Of a stretch of DNA of 64,000 nucleotides, positions 1 to 11,892 are shown in pieces (positions within the stretch are counted from its first letter, which is position 1; each line of letters opens with the position of its first letter). The position numbers were made by a program, and so were the translations under genes. The stretch covers positions 23,972,501-24,036,500 of the forward strand of contig OY821787.1 of NCBI GenBank assembly GCA_963682175.1, in the 5' to 3' direction. Under the pieces are notes generated by a model, which was not told the DNA's origin, did no database searches, and saw nothing but the letters and a program-made list of their open reading frames with translations. This DNA comes from Triglochin maritima (Eukaryota; Streptophyta; Magnoliopsida; Alismatales; Juncaginaceae).

Positions 1-34
1 AGTGGAAACTCTAGAAATTTGTGAATGAGTTGTG

Positions 35-1266
35 TGTTGGCTTTTTGGCCTTAATCTATGTTTTGATGATTTAATCAACCTAATCTTAATTGTGATCATG
101 TAGAGTAGCACACATGTTGCATTGCATATATATTTCTTTGTGCTAACCTCTACAGGTGATCAAGACTCAAGGAAGAAAGTAAATCAAGTCAAGACATGTA
201 ATCAAGCTCATTTGAAGACATGTATTTTGTATTTCTTTCAGTCTTTAGGAACCTTGTGTAATTGAGACTACTTGAGCTAAAAACTACTCAAACCACACAC
301 TAGGTTCCCTATAGAAGTAACACACAAAATTTCACATAATTTGGACTTCAATAGATCATCCAAACTAGAACCGAAAAACACCTAAACAAAACTTGAACTG
401 CCTGGACCAAAACGGTCGACCGTTGAAACCTTTTCGTTCGACCGTTCACACGTGTCACACGACTGTTTGTTTTGTTGTATTATACTCAATGGTCGTATTC
501 GTATTATTCCCAAATACCCCAAAATTACCAAACATCCGGTCGACCGAAACTTTCCTAACGGTCGACCGAACCAACACAATTTGGTCTCCCAGAAGTGCCT
601 GGACTTATTCGGTCGACCAATCCCCTGAGCCCGTTTGACCGTTAACTTAAGTTAACTTAAGTCAAAGCTGAATTTTGACCAAAAACGGTCGAACGACATA
701 CCCGTTTCGGTCGACCGTTTTTAGGAAGAATTGGGTCCTGCAAGTTTCTATTTTGTGTATCTTATACCCAATCGACCCCAACAGATCTATTCTCTCTAAT
801 GACTATATAAAGTGTTGTCAAACACATTTTAATACAACTCTCCCACACATATTTGCCTCCTACATTAGAGAAATGATTCTAAACACTCCAAGCTTCAAAT
901 TTCCACACTAAAGATCAATTCTAATCTTTCTCAAGTGAGCTCAAGTTTAGAGAGTGATTGTCCCACTCAAGTTTGTTGCTGTCAAAGAAGAGTAAAGGTT
1001 TCGGAGAAAGCCCGAAGCATCCCTCTCGGATTGTGAGAGGAGGAGCCAAGCTCGGCGAGGGTTGTTCGCGAGATTGAAGATTGTAAAGGTGTTCTCTCCC
1101 GGCGGGGTGCTGAACCTCTATAAAAATCCCCCATCTCATTGTGGTTTGCTTATTCCTTCCCTACTTACTTGTTTAGTTTAATTTCCACTGCACATATCTT
1201 TGTTTGTTAAACGAGTAGATAATTAACGTAAAATTGATTAGTATTGTAGACCCTCACGATCCAACA
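35..1266 (+). mobile_element. Solo LTR D1 (family D, TGTTGGC...CCAACA)
   Basis: The LTR begins TGTTGGCTTTTTGGCC and ends with the family terminus (CGATCCTACA in the sister copies, here CGATCCAACA). It is flanked by a perfect 5-bp target duplication, ttgtg at 30-34 and 1267-1271, so this is a solo LTR left by LTR-LTR recombination. No internal region remains. It carries exact CGGTCGACCG palindromes at 413-422, 537-546, 559-568 and 708-717 plus degenerate copies. The start is reminiscent of Ty1/copia SIRE-type LTRs, but without internal domains the superfamily is not certain. Confidence 0.85.
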
Positions 1267-1689
1267 TTGTGAACAAAGCAGGACTAAATACTGAGTGACT
1301 AACAATTTAAACAAAGCAGTTACCAATTCAACATTTAAAAGCTAATTATAATTGAGAACCAATAAAAGACATGTTTCAAAACAATCTTACAAATCATTTA
1401 ATAACCTGAATTACCCCCAAAAACCAAGCATACCAATAACATTAGAACGATGGTCGAACATTAACACAATCAATGGACAAAAACACAAATGGGAAGAGCC
1501 ATATCAACTAGTGCCTGCATGAATGAACCTAATGACTCTCGCATACTAAATATCGACGAATGCATCAACCACATCAAAGGTGGCTAAATATCACACCAAA
1601 TCTCCATGACACAATCAAAGATCCACAAAATTTCATAATAATTAAAAAACAACTAACACAACTAGTGAGGTGGTCTAGTTTATTCACCT

Positions 1690-1910
1690 GGACGAAGGTG
1701 AATGATTATCAGAAGAAGGGGGCAGAGGAGGTCAGAGGAGATCGGGGCTCATGGCTGTCCCGGAGGAGGGTGGTCGAGGTCGTGGACGTACGTGGTTGTG
1801 GTGGCGGAGGAGATCGAGGGTCGTGGAGGAGGTTGAGGGTCGCGAATGTGGCTAGGGTTTGGTTGAAGATTGACACGGTGGCTAGGGTTTGGTCGAGTTT
1901 GTCGTGGTAG
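1690..1910. repeat. G-rich GGNGG tract with short repeats inside the CACTA element
   Basis: A strongly purine-rich, GC-rich patch in otherwise AT-rich DNA. It is built of GGAGG/GTGG words, and a 16-bp phrase (gtggctagggtttggt) occurs twice, about 30 bases apart, near 1850 and 1880. The open frame across it (1560-1910) has no recognisable domain. It is probably a low-complexity block of the transposon interior. Confidence 0.5.
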
Positions 1911-2264
1911 GGTTATAAAAGAGATAATGAAAATGTTTTACGAACGGTAATATAATCGACCAATAGACGTCGGTTAAAAGGCCACGCGACGTTTATGTGC
2001 CTATAGACGTCGGTCATAATGCCACGTGACGTTTATACTATGGGGAATAAGCGTCAACCATTTGGGACAACCGACGCCTATTCTGTGATTATTTTTTAAT
2101 ATTTTTTAAAATGAGGTATAGACGTTAGTTATTAAAAACCCAATGTCTGGATATGGAACATAAGTGTCGACTACTTCGCAAGTCGGCGTATATACCTATA
2201 GACGTCGCATATATGGGTAACCGACGTGTAGTTGGCGACAACTATTCACTATTCTGCACTAGTG

Positions 2265-2476
2265 TGGAGAAATTCCAGTTATACTTGATAATGTCTCATG
2301 TGATAATTTATTCTGATAACACGACTATCAAGCTCCTTATGGCAAACAAGATGTTAAATCCTGGTTACTAAGATGAATCATCTTGCTGCAGGAATGATTT
2401 AGAAATCTGGAATAAAATGGGGTGTAGAAATGTGGTGGCTGACCAATTATCTTGTCTTGAGACACCCAACCGATAG
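2265..2476 (+). pseudogene. RNase H domain remnant, Ty3/gypsy Athila/Tat-type pol (element L)
   Basis: Translation from the CACTA boundary gives VEKFQLYLIMSHVIIYSDNT, then a stretch matching the end of a retroelement RNase H: an aspartate in the YSDN turn, a KLLM helix, and the GCRNVVADQLSCLE end in which ADQLS corresponds to the family ADHLS box. RNase H removes the RNA strand during reverse transcription. The reading frame has stop codons (after NPGY at about 2371 and at the end), and the N-terminal half with the reverse transcriptase is absent, cut off by the CACTA insertion. It is the only pol-derived sequence of this family in the window together with the integrase that follows. A dead fragment. 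Confidence 0.85.
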
Positions 2477-2639
2477 GCAACCATGATTAATGATAGTTTT
2501 CTTGATGAGTAGTTGTTCACGATTAAGGACAACCCTTAGTTCGTCGATATCATGAACTACCTTTTCACCGAGCAACATCCTGTCCGTTGGACAGTATCTG
2601 ACGAAGTAAAATTTAGATCTTCAGTCAGATGTTTCCACT

Positions 2640-3760
2640 AGGATGATCCCTATCTATTGAAATATTGCCCAAACCAAATATTCAGGTGGTGCATTCGAGA
2701 TAATGAGTTCCAAAGTGTGCTCCATTTTGCCATTTTGATGCGTGCGGAGGACACTTTGGAGCGAAGAATTTTGTCGCAAAGGTGCTCAAATATGGAGTCA
2801 ACTGGCCCTCGCTTTTTAATATGATTAAAAAGTTTGTAAGTAATGTGATAGGTGTCAGCGCCTTGGCAAAATAGGATGGCGAGATATGATGCGTTTGCAA
2901 AATAACCTCGTTGTCAATGTCTTCGATGTATTGGGCATCCACTTCATAGGTCCTTTCCCAAACTCTTTTGGGAATGTTTTTATTTTGGTGGACGTTGACT
3001 ATGAGTCTATGTGGGTTGAGGCTATCCCCACTAAGACCAATGACATTAAAGTTGCCACGAAATATTTAAGGGACATTTCGGTATGATTTGGTACACCTTA
3101 TACCATTATCTGCGATTGGGTCACCCATTTCTGTAATCACCCTTTTGAGACACTTATAAGAAAGTATTCGATGACCCAGAAGCTTGTGACCTCATATCAA
3201 AGTCAAACATATAGGGGGGTTCAAATTTGTAACCGTCAATTAAAGCAAATCCTTTAGAAGACGGTTAATTCCTCACGGAAGGATTGGTCTACTAAGCTGA
3301 ATTATTCGTTGTGGGCGTTCCGCACCACGTATAAGACCAATTTGGGTATGTCCCCATATCCGATAGTGTACAGCAAGGCTTGCGACCTACCCGTCGAGCT
3401 TGATCATTGTGCTTTCTGGGCAACCAAGAACCTGAATATGGATCTTATTCAATCAAAGGTGCAATATATGCTCGACATAGTGGAGTTGGAAGAGCTATGC
3501 CATGATGCGTATAAAAAGGAGAAAATTCATAAGTCCTAAGCCAAAACGTTTCATGATAGCATGATGACACAAAAAATATTTTTGGTTGTGTATAGTGTTG
3601 CTCTACAGCTCCAAGCTTTATCTGTTTGCGGATAAGCTCCGCAGTCCCTGGTCAGTCCCATTTATTGTGCAGACCATATTTCCTCACGGAGCGGTTGATA
3701 CCCTCAACCCAAGGAATGGGAACGTGTTCAAAAATTAATGGACAGCACCTCATACGTCAT
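2640..3760 (+). pseudogene. Integrase remnant (zinc-binding, core and C-terminal parts), element L
   Basis: Several frames together spell an Athila/Tat-type integrase. Order: a DDPYLLKYCPNQIFRWCI segment before the zinc-binding domain (2641-2695); a damaged HHCC region; the core with VFDVLGIHFIGPFPNSFGN (about 2918-2975); a second core block with ICDWVTHF (about 3110-3130); an NRQLKQIL helix; then [34 protein letters not shown] (in two pieces, 3309-3400). The family residues at the first and third catalytic positions are changed: GIDF is GIHF, and NREIK is NRQLK, so Asp became His and Glu became Gln. The middle Asp is kept. Stops and frameshifts also occur. After 3680 an FPHG motif and a KINGQHL motif mark the C-terminal chromatin-proximal tail. 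Integrase inserts the cDNA; this copy cannot. Confidence 0.9.
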
Positions 3761-5702
<1,942 letters not shown>

Positions 5703-5793
5703 TCATTAGTAGCATATCATACAATTCATTCAAGTTATATATCATTTATTTTACCTAATATTTATGCTACTTGGGTATTTGTTACCCCGAGAT
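5703..5793 (+). repeat. First 91 bases of a type-2 LTR (3' LTR of element L)
   Basis: TCATTAGTAGCATATCATAC matches the reverse complement of the inner end of the type-2 LTRs at 15229-15321, 21200-21299 and 48790-48884, with the first G changed to C. It is truncated at 5793, where an inverted type-2 LTR begins. Confidence 0.7.
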
Positions 5794-6352
5794 TAAGACA
5801 CACACAAATATAACTACATACACACATCATCCTCCACCCCCAATGGGGATGGATTACTCACTAATCATTTCAGTAACAAATAAAACAACAAAGTAAAAAT
5901 AGCACATGAACAAGTAAAGAAAACTAAATCTAATCAAGACAAGAATGCAAAGAAGATTACAAGATTGGTATCTTCGCCTCCCTCCACTACTCTACTAAGA
6001 AAGATAATAAACCTAACCTAATGAGGAGAAGGAGGAAGAAGTAGAGAAATGGAAGGGTTACATGTTTATTTATAGAAGATTTGAATGTCTGAATTAATTT
6101 GGCATGCAATCAGACGACTACAAAACTGATCTGGATGCGCTGAAGTAGTCTAAACACAATACCTGACCTGATGGAAAACTCGAACGTAAATCCCCCAAGC
6201 TGATCTACCATTGGAAGATTTTTATCCCCCATTGGTGGATCTTTTGGATAGGATCGACCCAAAAATTGACAATCTAACATCACCAATGTAGCACGTGGCA
6301 GGTGCATACCGATCTGTTTGTTCTACTGGGTTGGGTAATAATTGTAGACTTA
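5794..6352 (-). repeat. Type-2 LTR J, left part (split by element A)
   Basis: Reverse-strand LTR resembling 20416-21010 and 58080-58613. It carries the CCACCCCCAATGGGGATGG hairpin near 5835. It ends with actta (6348-6352), the target duplication of element A; the sequence resumes at 15021. The outer LTR end is truncated at about 5794. Confidence 0.75.
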
Positions 6353-6719
6353 TGATTGACATCATTTCATGCTCATATTTGTATCTTATATCCATTATCT
6401 TACACCTAAGCAATGCTACGTGATGAGTTTTATGTTTAGTTTTCAGGAATAAAGAGGTTTGAAGAGAAGAGCGATGAAAGGACCAAAAAGCAGGAAAAAG
6501 GACTTAATTGTGAGACCTGGGGACTAAGATGCAAGGGACAAGGACCTGATCGTAAGACCGAAGGACCTAAGAGCAAAACAGGAAACTCCACACCATCATG
6601 GGGAGTATTTTGGTAATTCGATTCGGGTCGGAGCTCCAACAAACCAAGTAGATGCATCCAAGACCAAGAAATACTCAAGCAAAGCCCAAAACGAAAACCA
6701 AACGGATCTAAAGCATATA

Positions 6720-6753
6720 GACCGCCAATTGGCGGTCTGCAACCGCCAATTGG
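6720..6753. repeat. Paired palindrome GACCGCCAATTGGCGGTC in U3
   Basis: A perfect 18-bp palindrome at 6720-6737 is followed by a partial second copy at 6741-6753. The same two-palindrome layout recurs in other type-1 LTRs and in the 5' leaders. It could be a protein-binding dyad (it contains CCAAT and ATTGG) or an RNA hairpin. Confidence 0.8.
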
Positions 6754-6878
6754 AGTTCCATATAGCCCAGGATCCGTTTAGTTTTCTATAGCACGTGTAT
6801 TATTGTATGCTTAGTCTATTTTTGGTATTGGTTTAGTCCCACATCGGGGGATTGTCCCGGATTAGCTTTTTCCATGCT

Positions 6879-6887
6879 TATAAATAG
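6879..6887 (+). promoter_or_regulatory. TATA box of the element A 5' LTR
   Basis: TATAAATAG lies about 125 bases after the U3 palindromes and is conserved at the same place in the other type-1 LTRs (13986-13994, 37077-37085, 49958-49966). The transcription start would be about 30 bases downstream. Confidence 0.7.
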
Positions 6888-7743
6888 AACTCTTCACCTC
6901 CCATTGTATGCATCTCTCTCTTTGGTGGCATCTTCCCTAGTAAGAGTGAAGTGTTGAAGCAAAACACTGGTAGAGGAAGAGCTGCTTGTAATTTGAGTGA
7001 GTTAATAATAGATGTTTTCATTAGCTTGTTAATTCTTGCTTAGTTAACTTCCTTTAATGTGTTTGCTTTGGTGCTTGTTTAGTTTTATGCTTCTTTAATA
7101 TTTCTTGCTTGATTAGTATAGTTTCATTTCAGTATAATGCTTCATTTTATTAGAGTAGTTAGTTTAAATATGTGTGAGTAGTTCCATCCCCATTTAGGGG
7201 TGGAGAAATATGTGATATAATCATGTAGTGTATTAAGTGTGTGTTATCTTTATACCTTGAGCATTATATGATTTCCATAACCATCTAATGGGTTTTCACT
7301 GTTATCTTTGATATGCTAATGCTCTTGAATGAAGCTTAGCTTATGCTTTGATTAGTAGTCTTTATACTTGAGTTCATTTATCTTCATTCCAATTATTGTC
7401 TTGTATGTTTTAATGATGTAGTCTTATCTTAATTCATGTGGAGGCAAAGTTGGATGTAGTTTTATGATTTCATGCACTACATCTTGTGAGGAGCTTAATT
7501 GAACACACACACACATCTTCATATTCACATTATTTCTCTACCAGCTATGGGGTTTAGTTTTATTGCTTATCTTCATTTCATTTTTGTATCTTAGTGTAGT
7601 TTAGTGTAACCAACCTTTCTCTCCTTCTTTTACCACTTGCCTTCGAACAAACCAATTGTCGACACACCTCTCAGTGGACGACCCGTATTTGCCACCGCTT
7701 CAACGCAGCCGTGCACTTGCGGTTTAAATAAAACGATCAATCA

Positions 7744-7918
7744 ACTTACTCCACAAGTTCATGAGATTATGAACTTTTACAACCAACATATTTTTTTAAC
7801 AATCAGGTCACTCGAGATTTTCACTTAGGTCCTTCCTAACTTGCAATCCGGTCCTTGGGCATTACAAACAGGTTCAGAAGACTTCCCAATCAATCCTTTC
7901 TTCATGCATATGTCATTT
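7744..7918 (+). other. Copy of the element's own 3' flank replacing the primer binding site
   Basis: These 175 bases, starting with actta, are almost identical to 15021-15196, the host LTR J sequence that lies after the 3' LTR. Sister elements have a primer binding site and the start of the leader at this place. The leader resumes at about 7919 across a CATTTTT overlap. The result is an element that cannot prime reverse transcription from its 5' LTR. Confidence 0.85.
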
Positions 7919-8832
7919 TTTCTGGTAGTTAGTTCTGTAATTTGTGTTATCTGGGAGCCCTATTTTGCATGCTGTGACTTCTTGTTTGCTCCAAGATCAT
8001 TAATCACTCCCCCATTAATCAACTTGGCCTTAAAATCCAAAGCAAAAGACTAGACGTTCTTATTTGTTTAGGTCACACATCATATATTGACTTAGGCATA
8101 ATTGTCTTTTCTTTTAGCTTTATGTTCAGTTGTTGAGTGCTGGCGTGAGGTACGCATTTCCTACACTCACTCATGCATCTCGTATGCCTATGCATTAGTT
8201 AGTAGGAATTGCATCAGGACAAGAGTGAGTTGAGCGTTCGATTGGAGCGATTGATTGCTAGATCTAGGATCAAAACGCTATTGAGGGGTTGTCCCATAAA
8301 AGATAAGGTGGGGGATTTCATCACCCTTTCCTTGGCCCCAAAAATCACTCTTAATAAAGCCTTAACTAAAAGCAAGTAAACATTGGCCCTAGGATTGCGG
8401 GCGCACTAGGAGAGTAATCTAGTTGAAACCGTCATGACCTGATCGGCGTTGCCTACCTTGTCGATAGTAGGAGGTACTGGATCTCCGGATCTGGTATCAC
8501 TTGCTGGGCATTGTGGTCCTCGTTGTAGGGAGGTGAGGCATGTCGAGGCTAGTGACCTCGAAGTTAGGCGTCGTGTAGCCTAAGGACCCATTGCCTTACA
8601 TTGTTTGAGCCGTGCTTGCTAGTTAGGCTTCTACCTGGTCCCACTACCCACGCTAGCTCTAGGGATTCTTCCCTCCTCACCTGAGTCCTCTCGTCATCTA
8701 TTCTCTATGTTTAGTCTCCTCCTCTAGAACACCTTCTGTTGTGTGTTGTTTAGAGTCGAGTCGAGCATTTTTATGCCAGGTTGGGCTCGTTCTGGTGAGA
8801 GCGCTCGACTAGAGAGAGTGCATATTTCTGAG
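7919..8832 (+). other. 5' leader of element A
   Basis: Non-coding. Collinear with the leader of G (51085-52038) and, inverted, with those of B and E. It includes the GGATCTCCGGATCTGGTATCA phrase region near 8480 and the GTCGAGTCGAGCA phrase just before the gag start. The first part of the normal leader, with its palindromes, is missing. Confidence 0.75.
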
Positions 8833-11800
8833 ATGGACGGTCTTGGTGATCGACCATCTCCGCCTCGTGCTCCTTTGGAGCAAGAGGCCGAGTCGTTTCG
8901 TGGTGGCGAGGGAAACCGGGTTCCATACATGGAGTACCTCGGTCCGCTCCCACCACCACGTAGACCTCCTTCTCCACCTCCTCTGACTCGAGAGGAAGGG
9001 AGATTCGGTCAAGATCGAGTTCTTGGTGCACCACCACCTTTATCTCGACATGATAGACCGATGACTTTGTGGGAGCGGACCCATCCCGTTTGGGTCGCGC
9101 GGCCTTCTTGCATAGTGTTCCCCCTGCTCACGGGAACAACTAAGAGCTGAAACCTCAATATGTGAGCATGCTTCCAACCTTTACTGCCAATTAGGAGGGT
9201 CCATATATCTTTATACGCGAATTCGAGGAAGTATGCTCCATGTTCAAGCTTCAACAGCTTGACGAGGATTCAGTCCGGTTGAGGATGATTTCTTTCGAAT
9301 TGAAGGATAATGCGAAGAAATGGATGTATAGCCTCCCGGCGAGCTCGATTCGGTCATGGGATGACTTTGTGACCGTCTTTCTGAAGAGATTTTTCCCTCA
9401 AAGGAAAACTCAACATATACGGCACCAGATACATCAAATGTATCAGACCGAGACCGAATCGTTTCATGTTTTTTTGAGAGGTTCAAGGACCTTCTCCAGC
9501 AGTGCCCTCATCATGGATTTGAGTTATGGCAGCTGTGCCAAATTGTTTACGAGGGCATCAACTACAACACCCACACATTGTTGGAGTCGATGTGTCAGGG
9601 TGACTTCCAAATGAAACCCATCGAGGAGGCATGGGATACTTTTGAGTCTATGGCTGAACGTACCTTCGAGTGGGATACCATGAGAGAGCCACCAGCTGCC
9701 TGGTCTTCTGCTCGAGCTGGATCTTATCAAGTTGAGTCATCAATCGCGTCTGAGGCGAAAATTGTTGCTCTCATGCGTAGGAATGAGAGTTTAAAGTTGG
9801 ACCGAGCTCCTGTAGCTCAGGTCGCTACTCCCGGGTGTGGTAGGTGTGGACTTACGGGCCATGATGACTTGGAATGCGCTTACGCTCCAAGGGATACTGA
9901 GGATGCAAATGCGATGTATCAACAGAGACCCCGTAACGACCCGTACAGTCACTCCTACAACCCGGGATGGCATAACCATCCTAACTTCTCTTGGGGGCCT
10001 AGTGGGGGTAACGGTCAGAGCTCGCACGCTCAACCTCAACCTCCACCTTATCAACCTCCATGCCCATCGGCGACCTACCAACCTCCACATCAAAGGCCTC
10101 AGAACCATAATTACCAACCTCCTCAGACCTCATCGTCGGGTTATTCTAACCAGACTCCACTACCCCAACGGGTTGACTCGAAGGACCCCACTCTTGAACA
10201 AACCCTTCATGCGTTCATTCAGAGCACTCAATCCTTGTTTGCGGCCAGCAACAATTCGGTCAAAGCATTGGATATGCAAGTTAGCCAGTTGGCTAATCAT
10301 CTCCATGAACGCGAGAAGGGCCAATTACCGAGTCAACCTGAGGTGAATCCTCGGGGTACCCATTCTCAAGGAAGGACACCTTTACCACATGCTACCTCTG
10401 AACCGACCTATCATATTAATGTGATTCATACTTTGAGGTCTCGTAAGGAGGTGGATAACCACATTGGGGTGCCTTCTTTGTCATCACCATCTTTGTGGGA
10501 GCCGGATCCTAAGGCTACCTCCACAAATACTTCCAGAAAGGAGCCGAATCCTGAGGTCCCCTTGTCTCCTCTTGTGTTGAAGGAACCAGATTCTGAGGTC
10601 CCCACTCATGTTTCTTTGGACCAGAATTCTGGGGTTCCTTCACATCGTTTGCCCCGAAGGCGCCATTCCCTGAGCGCCTTAAAAAGAAAACGTCTGATCA
10701 GCATGACAAGATGCTTGAGATGTTTAGGCAAGTTAAGGTGAACATCCCTCTGTTGGAGGTGATTCAGCAAATGCCACCTTATGCCAAGGTTCTGAAGGAC
10801 TTATGCACCAAGAAGAGAAAAACTCATGTTCATAAGAAAGCTTTTCTTGCGGCTAACGTGAGTTCTTTGTTGGCACAACCCATGCAAGTCAAGTACAACG
10901 ACCCTGGCTGTCCTACTATCTCTTGTGTGATTGGTGATGTGTCCATACATCGAGCCTTATTGGACCTTGGTGCATCTGTTAATCTTCTGCCATATTCTGT
11001 CTACGTCCACCTCGGTCATGGAGACCTCAAACAAACAAAGACCACTCTTCAATTGGCTGATAGGTCTATGAAGAAACCGAGGGGTGTGGTGGAAGATGTG
11101 CTGATCAAAGTGGGAGAGTGCATTTATCCAGTTGACTTCTTTGTCTTGGATACTGAACCTGTGCCAAACCCACTTGGACAAATTCCTGTCATTCTGGGGT
11201 GACCATTCCTTGCGACTTCCAATGCATTGATCAATTGTCGCAATGGTCTGATGCGCTTGACTTATGGTAGTCAATGCGCTGATTTTAACATCTTCACCAT
11301 CGGTAAGAAGCCAGGTGCCTTCAATGACCCTGTTGGGGTCAACCTTAACCAGGGTTTGGATGAAATTGAAGTTGGGGGCACCTTCAAGTACTTCAGAGAA
11401 TTGTTCGATGAAGCTCCTGAAGGTGGTAAAGATGTTTCACCTGGACTGACACAAGAAGGCGCCTTATGTTCTGATCATGTGGCCTCAGTGCCACCTCCTT
11501 TTGATCTTGTGGCCCTTGAGCCACATTCTTCTGATCTTGTGGCCCTTGAGCCACATCCTTTTGATCACGTGGCCCTTGAGCCACAACATTTCGATCATGT
11601 GGCTTTTGAGCTACAAGATACCATTTTTATGCCCTCTGGGCCACATGATCTTCATTCTGTATCTGCTGAGGACCCCATGTGGGTTAAGAATCAACAACCT
11701 GATACCCTTCAACCTGATAGAGGTTCACTTCTCATTCATGCCTCCTATTTTCCTCACTCTCAAGAGGCATCAAACGACCACAACGCTTATAAGGGTATCA

Positions 11801-11892
11801 GGTGGTCAAGCAATTCTGATTTGTATGTCGTGAGCCCATGCATGTGCATTTTTGGCTCGAGTGAGGGCGGGTTCCCATTTGATGTCCCTTGA
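8833..11892 (+). pseudogene. gag-pro: gag-protease polyprotein of element A, broken
   Basis: Gag forms the particle that encloses the RNA; the protease would cut it. The start MDG at 8833 is chosen because G, E and F keep MDG at the same place. Order: a Pro/Arg-rich N-terminus (8833-9150); a Retrotrans_gag capsid-like domain (about 9150-9720) with WDDFVTVFLKRFFPQRKT; a zinc knuckle at 9836-9877, CGRCGLTGHDDLEC (CX2CX4HX4C); a Pro/Gln-rich linker; a heptad-like segment near 10200-10320; an aspartic protease with ALLDLGASVNLLPYSVYVHL (Asp at about 10963); and a C-terminal tail with a 10-residue repeat. It is broken by stops near 9150 and 9215, a frameshift near 9475, a frameshift near 10650, and a CGA-to-TGA type stop at 11200-11202. 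No pol follows. Non-functional as it stands. Confidence 0.9.
11495..11615 (+). repeat. 30-bp tandem repeat coding for a 10-residue unit
   Basis: Four adjacent units of the pattern PFDLVALEPH are read in the gag tail (variants start PF, SS, PF, HF). E and G keep only one unit (CPVALEPHDLH and similar), so the array is an expansion in A. Confidence 0.8.

Larger units (their letters stand above)
1..2264. mobile_element. CACTA (En/Spm-type) DNA transposon, 3' or 5' terminal part, interrupted by solo LTR D1
   Basis: The right boundary ends in CACTAGTG at 2257-2264, and RNase H coding sequence of another element begins immediately after it. The last 350 bases carry spaced subterminal motifs of the form TATAGACGTCGGT and inverted forms (near 1965, 2004, 2071, 2111, 2199, 2231), the usual architecture of a CACTA end. 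No transposase coding is visible. The other terminus lies outside the window. Positions 35-1266 are a later solo LTR insertion. The 3-bp target duplication cannot be tested because the other end is missing. Confidence 0.7.
6353..7743 (+). repeat. 5' LTR of element A (type 1, 1391 bp)
   Basis: Nearly identical to 13460-15020, except that about 175 bases corresponding to 14459-14633 are missing, with a short TAG overlap at the break. It carries paired CCGCCAATTGG palindromes (6720-6753), a TATA box (6879-6887), and a CCATCCCCATTT hairpin (7184-7204). Unusually, both its edges are followed by actta, as for a solo LTR. Confidence 0.9.

Noticed and set aside
413..720. CRISPR-like array of palindromic repeats
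   Set aside because: Repeats are 10 bp, irregularly spaced and lie in a plant LTR; no spacer structure.
35..1266. Assignment of family D to Ty1/copia SIRE
   Set aside because: The LTR start is reminiscent, but no primer binding site or coding region is available to decide.
1560..1910. 116-codon frame in the CACTA element
   Set aside because: Low-complexity Gly/Arg/Val-rich translation of a GGNGG tract; no transposase motif.
9791..10346. Long open frames overlapping gag in other phases
   Set aside because: Shadow frames of the Pro/Gln-rich gag linker; gag phase is supported by the zinc knuckle and by B.
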